NCBI RefSeq assembly: GCF_030272615.1
Contig: NC_081415.1
Span: forward strand, 234,495,303-234,555,302
Reading direction: 5' to 3'
From: Cryptomeria japonica
Lineage: Eukaryota > Streptophyta > Pinopsida > Cupressales > Cupressaceae
DNA: 60,000 nt
Below, piece by piece: positions 11,951 to 23,272 of this stretch (positions are counted from its first letter, which is position 1; every line of letters begins with the position of its first letter). The notes under the pieces are model-generated. The model ran no database searches. It was not told where the DNA came from and worked only from the letters and a program-made list of their open reading frames with translations. A program made the translations under genes and the position numbers.

Positions 11951-14900
11951 GTCATATGTTAGGGCACAATATTATCCTAAGGGGAATGTCATATGTATAG
12001 TAGGATGTTATAAGGGGTCATATGTCACCTACTAAGGGGTCACGCATGTGTCAATGCATGCGTGACCCCTTAAGACACTATGTGATGAACTAAGGGGTAT
12101 GTCATTCACACTAGGATTTTATAAGGGATCATATGTACAGTAGGATGTTATAAGGGGTCATATGTGACCTACTAAGGGTTCACATATGTGTCAATGCATG
12201 TGTGGCCCCTTAGGACCACATACGAGCCCTTAAGACACTATGTGATGAACTAAGGGGTATGTCGGTCACACTAGGATTTTATAAGGGGTCATATGTGGTT
12301 AGAACCACATATGACCCCTTAGGAAACTATATGATCCTAACGGGAATGTCATATGTATAGTAGGATGTTATAAGGGGTCATATGTGACCTACTAAGGGGT
12401 CACACATGTGTTAAGGCATGTTGACCCCTTAGGACCACATATGACCCCTTAAGATACTATGTGATGGACTAAGGGGTATGTCGTTCACACTAGGATGCCT
12501 TAGGACACTATATGATCCTAAGGGGAATGCCATACGTATAGTAGGATGTTATAAGGGGTCATATGTGACCTACTAAGGGGTCACGTATGTGTCAATGCAT
12601 GCGTGAGCGCTTAGGACCACATACGACCCCTTAAGACACTATGTGATGAACTAAGGGGTGTGTCGTTCACACTAGGATTTTATAAGGGGTCATATGTGGT
12701 TCTAACCACATATGACCCCTTAGGAAACTATATGATCCTAAGGGGAATGTCATATGTACAGTAGGATGTTATAAGGGGTCATATGTGACCTACTAAGGGG
12801 TCATGCATGTGTTAATGCATGTTGACCCCTTAGGACCACATACGACCCCTTAAGATACTATGTGATGGACTAAGGGGTATGTTGTTCACACTATAATTTT
12901 ATAAGGGGTCATATGTGGTTCTAACCACATATGACCCTTTAGGACACTATATGATCCTAAGGGGAATGTCATATGTACAGTAGGATGTTATAAGTGGTCA
13001 TATGTGACCTACTAAGGGGTCATGCATGTGTTAATGCATGTGTGACCCCTTAGGACAACATACGACCCCTTAAGACACTATGTGATGGACTAAGGGGTAT
13101 GTTGTTCACACTAGGATTCTATAAGGGGTCATATGTGGTTCTAACCACATATGACCCCGTAGGACACTATATGATCTTAAGGGGAATGTCATATGTATAG
13201 TAGGATGTTATAAGGGGTCATATGTGACCTACTAAGGGGTCACGTATGTGTTAATGCATGTGTGACCCCTTAGGACCAGATACAGCCCCTTAAGACACCA
13301 TGTGATGAACTAAGGGGTATGTCATTCACACTAGGATTTTATAAGGGGTCATATGTGGTTCTAGCCACATATGACCCCTTAGGACACTATATCATCCTAA
13401 GGGGAATGTCATATGTACAGTAGTATGTTATAAGGGGTCATATGTGACCTACTAAGGGGTCACACATGTGTTAATGCATGTTGACCCCTTAGGACCACAT
13501 ACGACCCCTTAAGATACTATGTGATGGACTAAGGGGTATGTCATTCACACTAGGATTTTATAAAGGGTTATATGTGGTTCTAACCACATATGACCCCTTA
13601 GGACACTATATGATCCTAAGGGGAATGTCATATGTGACCTACTAAGGGGTTACACATGTGTTAATGCATGCGTGAGCCCTTAGGACAACATACGACCCCT
13701 TAGGACACTATGTGATGGACTAAGGGGTATGTCATTCACACTAGGATTCTATAAGGGGTCATATGTGGTTCTAACCACATATGACCCCTTAGGACACTAT
13801 ATGATCTTAAGGGGAATGTCATATGTATAGTAGGATGTTATAAGGGGTCATATGTGATCTACTAAGGGGTCACACATGTGTCAATGCATGCATGACCCCT
13901 TAGGACCACATACAACCCCTTAAGACACTATGTGATGAACTAAGGGGTATGTCATTCACACTAGGATTTTATAAGGGGTCATATGTGGTTCTAACCACAT
14001 ATGACCCCTTAGGACACTATATGATCCTAAGGGGAATGTCATATGTATAGTAGGATGTTATAAGGGGTCATATGTGACCTACTAAGGGGTCACGCATGTG
14101 TTAATGCATGTTGACCCCTTAGGACCACATACGACCCCTTAAGATACTATGTGATGGACTAAGGGGTATGTCGTTCACACTAGGATTTTATAAGGGGTCA
14201 TATGTGGTTCTAACCACATATGACCGCTTAGGACACTATATGATCCTAAGGGGAATGTCATATGTACAGTAGGATGTTATAAGGGGTCATATGTGACCTA
14301 CTAAGGGGTCACGCATGTGTTAATGCATGCGTGACCCCTTAGGACAACATACAACCCCTTAAGACACTATGTGATGGACTAAGGGGTATGTCGTTCATAC
14401 TAGGATTCTATAAGGGGTCATATGTGGTTCTAACCACATATGACCCCTTAGGACACTATATGATCCTAAGGGGAATGCCATATGTATAGTAGGATGTTAT
14501 AAGGGGTCATATGTGATGTACTAAGGGGTCACGCATGTGTTAATGCATACGTGACCCCTTAGGACAACATACGACCCCTTAAGACACTATGTGATGGACT
14601 AAGGGGTATGTCGTTCATACTAGGATTCTATAAGGGGTCATATGTGGTTCTAAGGGGTCATGCATATGTTATAACATATGCATGACCCCTCAGGACCACA
14701 TATGACCCCTTATGACACTATGTGAACCTAAGGGGAATGTCATATGTATAGTAGGATGTTATAAGGGGTCATATGTGACCTACTAAGGGGTCACGCATGT
14801 GTCAATGCATGCGTGAGCCTTTAGGACCACATATTCAACCCCTTAGGACACATAGGAAATGTCATATGTACAGTAGGATGTTATAAGGGGTCATATGTGA

Positions 14901-15217
14901 CCTACTAAGGGGTCACGCATGTTTTAATGCATGCGTGACCCCTTAGGACAACATACGACCCCTTAAGACACTATGTGATGGACTAAGGGGTATGTCGTTC
15001 ACACTAGGATTTTATAAGGGGTCATATGCGGTTCTAAGGGGTCATGCATATGTTATAACACATGCATGACCCCTTATGACACTATGTGATCCTAAGGGGA
15101 ATGTGATATGTATAGTAGGATGTTATAAGGGGTCATATGTGACCTACTAAGGGGTCACATATGTGTCAATGCATGCATGACCCCTTAGGACCACATATGA
15201 CCCCTTAAGACACTATG
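11951..15217 (+). repeat. Hairpin satellite, left block (~220-bp monomer)
   Basis: Phase marker actaaggggtat recurs at 12089, 12249, 12469, 12650, 12869, 13089, 13309, 13528, 13719, 13939, 14158, 14378 and 14598. The usual step is 219-220 bp, with shorter units of 160-191. Each full monomer holds several inverted repeats of TAAGGGGTCA/TGACCCCTTA. One is a perfect 19-bp stem with a 2-base loop (for example 13972-13990 with 13993-14011), another a 15-bp stem around gtgttaatg. No ORF is supported. Confidence 0.95.
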
Positions 15218-15222
15218 CAATG

Positions 15223-16903
15223 TGTAGCGTCGTAAATTGTACGCACTTGCTAGGGTGGTACAATTTCACACCTAGTTTAGCACCCGCCTTGGCGCATTTT
15301 GCATTTTGCATTGCATTTTCCCTTTAGCACTTAATTAATCAAATTAATTAGGTCTAAGGTTCTATTTTATCATCTCCCACATCATAAAGTTGGGCCCTTT
15401 CATTAAAGTGTGCCCTTTTCATTTTATTCCTCCTATACATCATTTAATCAAAAACGCTAATTAGGTCCTATTTTGAACTTGGGGGCTTGGTTTTGGGTGT
15501 CAAAACATCTCGAAATCACCTGTAACTTCAGGATTCTCTCTAAAATCATCATATCCGATGGCCCTGAAAATTTGGTGAAAAGTTGTCAGGACCATGGCGC
15601 CCGGAGAGGACCATGGCGCCCGGAGTGCACATGGTCCCAGACATTTTTCCCGAAATTTTAGGAGCGCGATCCAATCATAAAATAAAGCTTAACCCCAAGA
15701 AATTGGTGGGATATTCAATCTCTAGGTCGGCCAAAAGTTGAAATTAAGATCTAGGGTTTCATATATAAGAGCTCTCTTTCTTCATTTGAAAGGATCCGAT
15801 TTTTTGGTTTCAAGGACCTTCTATGCAGCGAAAGAGGAGATCTTTGAAGACTTCAACAACATTCAACATCCATCCATCAAGAATTCATCAATTTCATTCA
15901 TCCATTTAGAGCTTTGAAGACATTGAAGAGCAATAGGAGATTACCGACTGAAGATTGGCTTGTACCCCTCCCTTGGGGTTGGGTATGATTTCATGTTGTT
16001 TTCATGTCTTTGCATGAGCTTCAATATATCACTTATTCATGCTTTAGATCACTTTGCATCTTGATTTAGAGCATTTACATTATCATTTACAAGCAATTAG
16101 GGTTTATTTTTTAGGTTGCTCTAGTTTGCTTTCTTGCATTTTAGGACCTTGCACACACACTAGGTCTGCACACACAATACATTTTACAATACAACTTGGC
16201 TATTCGTGGAGGTGGAAATAACCGAAGCGGGGGTTTGACTAAGGAAAAACCCTATATAGCCGCCCACCACACCTTTTCAGATATAAGTGCAGGTTTTAGA
16301 ATTCGGACGACGCCGCAAGTTACAGATCTGGAAGAAGCAGACGGAGACCGAACTTCACACCAAATCTCAGAGCAAAAGACCAGGATAGGGGCGTGGGGTG
16401 CCCTGGTCCTGCCAGGACAGGGGCGTTGGGCACCCTGGTCCCTGGGACGGGGGCGCTGGGCGCCCTGGTCCTTCTGACAGCAGTTTTTTAGCATTTTTGA
16501 TAGCTTTGCAAAACAGTAGTTTCCGGAGCAGTTTCAGGGGCAGAATCAGGATAGTGGGGCCCGCGCCCCCGTCCCGAACATTTTCAGTCAGATTTTAACT
16601 CTGGTTACGCATTTGCATTCTTGTCTTGTCCTTGTGCTTACAGCTTTCCATTATTTAAGTTCAATTCTGCAATCTTGTTATTAGTTCATACTTGCACTTT
16701 GGGGTTAGGGATTGAACTTGGATCATTTCATCTTTCAATTGCAACAAAGGAATAGAAATCCTAATAGGTAGCCCGTGGCTCTCTCTTCCACAAGAAGAAG
16801 TAGCCAATTGTGTGATACCTCTAGGCTCTTTCATATTCCACAAGTGTGTGGTTGAAAGTGGGATTAGGGCATGCTTGCTTAGTGTCACTTTTTCTCCCAC
16901 ACA
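15223..16903 (+). mobile_element. Solo LTR of an LTR retrotransposon
   Basis: It begins TGTAGCGTCG and ends CCCACACA, with TG…CA ends. It is flanked by CAATG at 15218-15222 and 16904-16908; joining the flanks restores the satellite, apart from a tg/ca change. It is 1681 bp with no internal region or second LTR, so a product of LTR-LTR recombination. A TATA-like atatataag sits at 15761. Short direct repeats (accatggcgcccgg at about 15592 and 15611) and a GC-rich block follow. The ORFs in it are not supported as genes. The orientation given is by the TATA box. Confidence 0.8.
16384..16470 (+). repeat. GC-rich ~30-bp repeats in the solo LTR
   Basis: Three degenerate copies of a ggggcg(t/c)…gccctggtcc unit. 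They are strikingly GC-rich against an AT-rich background and give rise to a spurious 93-codon ORF. Confidence 0.7.
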
Positions 16904-16908
16904 CAATG

Positions 16909-18795
16909 AACTAAGGGGTATGTCATTCACGCTAGGATTTTATAAGGGGTCATATGTGGTTCTAACCACATATGACCCCTTAGGACACTATATGATCTTA
17001 AGGGGAATGTCATATGTATAGTAGGATGTTATAAGGGGTCATATGTGACCTACTAAGGGGTCACGCATGTGTTAATGCATGTTGGCCCCTTAGGACCACA
17101 TATGACCCCTTAAGATACTATGTGATGGACTAAGGGGTATGTCGTTCACACTAGGATTTTATAAGGGGTCATATGTGGTTCTAACCACATATGACCCCTT
17201 AGGACACTATATGATCCTAAGGGGAATGTCATATGTACAGTAGGATGTTATAAGGGGTCATATGTGACCTACTAAGGGGTCACGCATGTGTTAATGCATG
17301 CATGACCCCTTAGGACAACATACGACCCCTTAAGACACTATGTGATGGACTAAGGGGTATGTCGTTCACACTAGGATTCTATAAAGGGTCATATATGGTT
17401 CTAACCACATATGACCCCTTAGGACACTATATGATCCTGAGGGGAATGTCATATGTATAGTAGTATGTTATAAGGGGTCATATGTGACCTACTAAGGGGT
17501 CACGCATGTGTTAATGCATGCGTGACCCCTTAGGACAACATACGACCCCTTAAGACACTATGTGATGGACTAAGGGGTATGTCGTTCACACTAGGATTCT
17601 ATAAGGGGTCATATGTGATTCTAAGGGGTCATGCATATGTTATAACACATGCATGACCCCTCAGGACCACATATGACCCCTTATGACGCTATGTGATCCT
17701 AAGGGGAATGTCATATGTACAGTAGGATGTTATAAGGGGTCATATGTGACCTACTAAGGGGTCATGCATGTGTTAATGCATGCGTGAGCCCTTAGGACCA
17801 CATATTCAACCCCTTAGGACACATAGGAAATGTCATATGTATAGTAGGATGTTATAAGGGGTCATATGTGACCTACTAAGGGGTCACACATGTGTCAATG
17901 CATGCGTGACCCCTTAGGACCACATACAACCCCTTAAGACACTATGTGATGAACTAAGGGGTATGTTGTTCACACTAGGATTTTATAAGGGGTCATATGT
18001 GGTTCTAACCACATATGACCCCTTAGGACACTATATGATCCTAAGGGGAATGTCATATGTACAGTAGGATGTTATAAGGGGTCATATGTGACCTACTAAG
18101 GGGTCACGCATGTGTTAATGCATGCGTGACCCCTTAGGACAACATAAGACCCCTTAAGACACTATGTGATGGACTAAGGGGTATGTCATTCACACTAGGA
18201 TTTTATAAGGGGTCATATGCGGTTCTAAGGGGTCATGCATATGTTATAACACATGCATGACCCCTCAGGACCACATATGACCCCTTATGACACTATTTGA
18301 TCCTAAGGGGAATGTCATATGTATAGTAGGATGTTATAAGGGGTCTTATGTGACCTACTAAGGGGTCACGCATGTGTTAATGCATGTGTGACCCCTTAGG
18401 ACCACATATGATCCCTTAAGATGCTATGTGATGGACTAAGGGGTATTTCATTCACACTAGGATTTTATAAAGTGTCATATGCGGTTGTAATGGGTCACAC
18501 ATGTGTTAAGACACTATTTGATGGACTAAGGGGTATGTCATTCACACTACAATTTTATAAGGGGTCATATTTGGTTCTAAGGGGTCACGCATGTGTTATG
18601 ACACATGTGTGACCCCTTAGAACCACGTATGACCCCTTAGGACACTAGATGTGATCCTAAAGGGAATGTCATACATGTACACTACTATGTTATATGTGAT
18701 CCTCTATGACCTCCTAAGGGAACGTATAGTGTCATATGTGGTCTTAAGGGGTCATGTTGTGCATGCAATAGGATGTGAAAATGGGTCACATTGTA
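16909..18795 (+). repeat. Hairpin satellite, right block
   Basis: It continues the 11951-15217 array in the same orientation and phase. The monomers grow less regular after about 18400 and fade out near 18795. Together the two blocks are about 5.2 kb, roughly 23 monomers. Confidence 0.95.
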
Positions 18796-19453
18796 GAGGA
18801 AATTTATTTTGTCTAATTTGTTTAAATTTGTTATCTAAATTTTCTAATGTTTATTTAAATTAATTTTTCTAACATTTTTCTTTTTTTGCTAATGTTTTTC
18901 TAAGTTCTGATTTACTACAGGTTAGTTTTCTATGTTTTTCATAACAATTTTTTAAAATGTTGAAAAAAATATACATCTATACAATTATGTAATTTTAAAA
19001 ACAAATTGACACATTTCAATCAAAACATTAAATTATCAAACATTTTTCTAAAATAATGAAAAACAATAAATTATTAAACATTTTTCTAAAATAATGAAAA
19101 ACAATAAATTATCAAACATTTTTCTAAAATGTTGAAAAACAATAACTATATACAATTATTTAATTAAAAAAATAAATTAACAAACAAATTATTTACAAAT
19201 TTAATTAAAAAAGACATTATTAAACCAAACAAAGGGTTATTTTGTGCACCTGATATAACAAAGGTAAAAAACTGAAATAGGAAAGATGCTAACTGTTGCA
19301 GACAAAGCTCGGTGACGTGATGTTGACGACTGGTTCGATCCAACCCCCACCAGACAGAAAAAGCCAAATTTGATAATGACCTTTTAACTGTCATTTTCGA
19401 TATTTATAAATTTTTAAAAAAAACCCTAACCGCAACGGGTTCGAGCGAATGGG
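18796..19453 (+). other. AT-rich right part of the DNA transposon
   Basis: I see no gene. Short direct repeats (acatttttctaaaataatgaaaaac, about 40-bp step, 19037-19130) are present. TTCGAGCGAA-type words begin at about 19439. Confidence 0.5.
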
Positions 19454-19517
19454 GGGTTCGAGCGAACCCATTAAAATATTAATATTTTAATTTATTTTAA
19501 TGGGTTCGCTCGAACCC
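19454..19517 (+). repeat. Perfect 24-bp inverted repeat near the right end
   Basis: The arms are 19454-19477 and 19494-19517, each starting or ending with gggttcgagcgaaccc, itself a palindrome. The loop is AT-only. Confidence 0.9.
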
Positions 19518-19559
19518 AAAACTCGCCCGATGTTTGAGTGAACCCAAGTCAAAAGTTTG

Positions 19560-19594
19560 GTTCGCTTGGACTCCTAGGGGTAGTCCAAGCGAAC
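19560..19594 (+). repeat. 13-bp inverted repeat near the right end
   Basis: The arms gttcgcttggact (19560-19572) and agtccaagcgaac (19582-19594) are perfect, with loop cctaggggt. Confidence 0.9.
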
Positions 19595-19653
19595 ATTTCC
19601 ATTTTGCTCGTACATGGGCAAATCGGAAATTCCCACTTTTGCCAAATTCCTTC

Positions 19654-19690
19654 GTTGGCAAAAGTGGGAACCAGCTTTGTGAATTCACCC
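19654..19690 (-). repeat. Right terminal inverted repeat of the DNA transposon
   Basis: The reverse complement reads GGGTGAATTCACAAAG then TGGTTCCCACTTTTGCCAAC. The outermost part also folds back on sequence at about 19636-19648 (cccacttttgcca), making a terminal hairpin. Confidence 0.75.
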
Positions 19691-22600
19691 CCATGTCAAT
19701 GCAGGTACCGGTGAACATTATATCCTGCTGGTTAACCATATACCGGTAACTGTTTGCACAGTTGACTGATTGCCGGTGAATGTTGCTAGATCTCCAAAGT
19801 AGGTGAATTTAGCAGGTGTTGACATCAAGGACAAAACCATACCAAAATACCAACAAGTTCAACATTTCTCATGCTAATTTTCTATCGTGATTGTTTCACA
19901 AAGTTCAGAGTTTGATGTATAGGCTTCCTGGAAGACATATGACTTGCCACGAGGTGATGACACGGACTTTTAAGAGATGATTAATGGTTGCAGAAGAGAG
20001 GAATATTCTTTCTCTAATGATTTGAAATTTGTCATTTATAACATGTGTGAGGATCCGTAGTGTCAAAAGTGAAGTGATCTAGCATTTAAGGCATGCTCCA
20101 ATACAATCATTTCAGAGTAAGGCCACACAAATGAAGTGTAAGGGAGACAGTTGTGGTAATGATGGGCAAGATTTTCTTGGCTTTAAAACTGAGTAGATGT
20201 CACGTTGATATTATTATTTTCTTGAGAAGGTTTTGAGAAGGAGTTTTGGAGCAGGAGAAATAGACTGCGATAGGGGTTTTCAGAGGACAGAGGAAGGTAT
20301 GTTTAACAACTTTCTAAATTGTTGCAGTTTGTTTTAAAGATCTAAGTATTCTGTTAGCTGTTTGTTTCCATTTCCACTTTCCTTCTTTGCCTGGGATTAA
20401 TTGGAGAAAATCATGAGCTAAACATGAGGTCTATTTTTCCCAAATTGATGAGCTCATCTTCCCTTGTAAGGTCTTTACCAGAATTAGGTGATACAACATT
20501 AGTTCAACTGGATTTAGATGATTTTCTAGAAAGAGTCCGGAACCCAGTTGCAGATCCTATGATGAGAGATGTTGCACAGAGCAGGTTATTAGAAGCGGCA
20601 ACATTTTCCACAGCTGCTCCTTGCCTTGAATTAGTTTTAGAATGTACGAGTCACTATGACAAGGGTAATAGATGCACAAGGAAAAACAATGATGAGGTTT
20701 TGCTATCCATCAATAGACAGATAGTAATGGCAGCTATGGGTATCCCACACCGAGAACCCTATGAAGATTGGATGATTGGAAAATCCTATGGAATTTTCTC
20801 TGAGAAAAAGCAGTATTACAGAACTGTTATTGCACAAAATTGGCTTCTAAAATTCCAGAAAGGATGTTCAAGGGTGCCAAGACCTCTAACCCGTGAGCAT
20901 TTAATTCCTGCAATCTGAGACTTGGTAATATTGTTAAGCAGAGTAAAGGGTAATTCCCACTCTTTCTTTTGGGAGGATTGGATGTATTTCTTCATCCAGG
21001 TCACTCTAGATAAAAATCGGTTCATTGACTGGGGAACTATTATCATGGAAAGGTTACATGAAGGTTTGAGTAATTATCTTGGAATGCCTAACTTTTATAT
21101 GTCTTCCTACCTATTATATATGCTCCGTTGTGTGAGAGAATGGTCTGGATTGTCCCATGCAAAATGGGTTCAAGGCATAAGAATTTATGAGTATCATCCT
21201 AATTTGACTTTACAAGGGCATGTGGATGATTATCTCCATTGGAATGATATTTTTGCTGGGAGGTTGACCTTTGAATTACAAGGTAACTTGCATAGAAGGA
21301 TGTCTGCAGAAGTTGTTGAACTTGTTAACATCTACGATAGTTTATTTACACAGTTTAGTCACTTCACTTACCTAAGGGTTGGAGGATTTAATGGTTAACC
21401 ATTTAGGCTACCCAGGTATGTTTCAGACTCCTGTATTTTGATCAAAATTTCCAGGCAGCTTGCCTATGTCACAAAGGATTATGGTGAGGACTCCGACACA
21501 AGTGGGATTTTCCCCATTGATTTAGGCCATTACAGCTGCAGATCTGCCTCTGATGTGCTGAATCTTGAGCTAGAATTAAAAAGGTTTCATTTGAAGACCT
21601 CTGTGAAAAGAGATAATTTTGATAGTAAAGGTTTTATTGCCTAATATGTTAAGAAGATGGTTCCTGATCAGCATGTTCTTCAGTTGGAGGATTATTGGGA
21701 GGGTTGCTAGGAAGAATTTGAAGTAAGGAAAAGGAGTTGGTCTAGGTGAAACTTGAAGCAAATCCATGACATGAAATTGCCAATGGACACTTCAGGTGTC
21801 ACCACTGATGATGAGGATATACTTGACTCTGAGTTTCTGAAGTGGGTGCATAATGAGCCTCTTCCAGAGGTGGATAGGAGTAAAAAGATGGAGGATAGTA
21901 TTCAGACACACACTTTCAACATAATTCACAGGATAGAAAATTGGCTTAGGAGTTGTCGATTCTAGTTGACAAGAGCAAATAGTTCAAGAAGCAAAAGTGG
22001 GAAGAGGAATACCACAAGCAAAACTTCTATTTTAACTAACATTCCCATTTTTGTTGTAGGAAAAAGGCAGGCAAGGATTAAAGAAGAGAAACTTGACATC
22101 GGGGTTGAGCTTGCTATTGGTGGTCGAATTACCAGGTCAAGGTCCAAGAAGAGCTTTCAGCTGCCGGCTCCCCATCTCATTCTTGATCTAGACATAGAGG
22201 AAGCACTGTGCGATATGACATCCCCTGTTTCTGATACAGACAAGGTCTCAACTGGTGTAGACACTACTTTCTAGGATCGAGGGACACTTGATATCCAGTC
22301 TCATGCAGACAATGCCACATTACCACCCTCAGTAGGATTTCCACCCATGCCATCTAAGGAACTGACTCTGGCACCCAAGTGGTTGAGTGATTCAATCTCC
22401 AGGAAAAGGAATGTGGTTCCTATTTTGATATCAATGGAGGATGCTGTGAGTAAATGTCTAGAAAAGTCTACAAAGCCCAATAAGCTAAAAATGGAGGCCA
22501 TGATTGATTTTGACGAAAGCGCGAAGAATTGGACTACAGACATTACCAAACATGCATCTGACAAAGATGTTGTTATTTCTTCAGAAGTAGACTATGCTAT

Positions 22601-23272
22601 TGAAGGAGTTGATTTTGGGGTCAGAACCAGAGCCATAGATGTGAAACATCTGGAGACTTCGACTAAATGAATTATCTCTCATACTTGGAAAGATGAAAGA
22701 GATAAGGCTGAGTTAGAGAAAAATTGAACGCAAATGGCTCAGTATATTCATGCTTTGCAGAACAGCCCATTACCAATGTCTCAAACTTCAGGACCATTTA
22801 TCCCAAAATCACCTGGTAATCATAAATTCTTTGATGAGGTTGAATGAAATATGATGATTGCCAAAGTTTTCTCAGAATGGCTCACCTCGATCATACATGA
22901 AGCGACCAATTACATAACGGATTTAGTCAAGATCTTAAAAGATGCTAATGAAGTCACCAAAGCATTGGATTTCGACTTAATCTCATGGCAAAAAGAGAAA
23001 ACTAAATGGGCAGTGATTTCAAAACATATGTACGATATTCAACATTATGGTCTGATTAATTTTCTTGCTGAAAAATAAGTGCCATGGTTTAATGAAGATG
23101 TAATGTTTATTTGCAAAGAGAGTATTGAATGGCGCAACCAGATTATTAAACAAGGTCATAATGAATCAGCCAGTCTACATGGTGAATTAACAGCTTTAAG
23201 GGTGACCATGTAGAAGGATTTGCACTGCATGGATGTTCAATTGCTTAAAGAAGATAGTGAAACCCTGGAAGA

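Larger units (their letters stand above)
6235..19690 (+). mobile_element. 13.46-kb DNA transposon of unassigned superfamily
   Basis: It is bounded by CCATG (6230-6234 and 19691-19695). The sister LTR has the empty site (gacttCCATGtcaatg, 391-406), so the boundaries are known almost to the base. The ends are related inverted repeats: CGTGAACTCACAA…TGGTTCCCAC at the left and, reversed, GGGTGAATTCACAAAG…TGGTTCCCAC at the right. Inside are a five-exon transposase pseudogene (7345-11372), an AT-rich spacer, a 220-bp hairpin satellite (11951-18795, split by a solo LTR) and palindromic subterminal sequence. The 5-bp target and the protein motifs do not let me place it in hAT, MULE, CACTA, PIF or Tc1. 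Confidence 0.85.
1..19855 (-). mobile_element. Copia A, Ty1/Copia retrotransposon (3' LTR cut by window edge)
   Basis: It is inserted in the Gypsy 5' LTR. Left LTR is 1-560, with about 320 bp lying off the window; internal region is 561-5330; right LTR is 5331-19855, split by a DNA transposon. The domain order gag-PR-IN-RT-RNH on the minus strand defines Copia. The right end is followed by agttc, where the Gypsy LTR resumes (compare 45316). It is the same family as Copia B and C. Confidence 0.85.
5331..19855 (-). repeat. Copia A 5' LTR, split by the DNA transposon
   Basis: The parts are 5331-6234 and 19696-19855 (together 1064 bp). It begins tgtaggtcccggg (one t lost from TGTTAGG) and carries a long G run at about 5355-5367. 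The break at 6234/19691 is flanked by CCATG on both sides. A TATA-like element (on the minus strand TATAAATG) lies near 5920. No gene. Confidence 0.85.

Noticed and set aside
16196-16477. 93-codon ORF in the solo LTR
   Set aside because: It comes from GC-rich ~30-bp repeats; frames on both strands are open there for the same reason, and the protein is low complexity.
11951-18795. CRISPR-like or telomere-like repeat array
   Set aside because: The units are contiguous 220-bp monomers without unique spacers, in a eukaryotic transposon. TAAGGGGT is not the plant telomere repeat TTTAGGG and occurs in alternating orientation.
18651-18863. Short ORFs within and at the edge of the satellite
   Set aside because: They are translations of the repeat with no support as genes.
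6235-19690. Assignment of the DNA transposon to hAT, MULE, CACTA, PIF or Tc1
   Set aside because: The 5-bp target duplication and terminal sequence do not fit these (8, about 9, 3, 3 and 2 bp targets), and I do not see their signature motifs.
20424-23078. A host gene next to the retrotransposons
   Set aside because: The same ORF, at the same distance from the LTR end, is in the 3' LTR, so it belongs to the Gypsy LTR.
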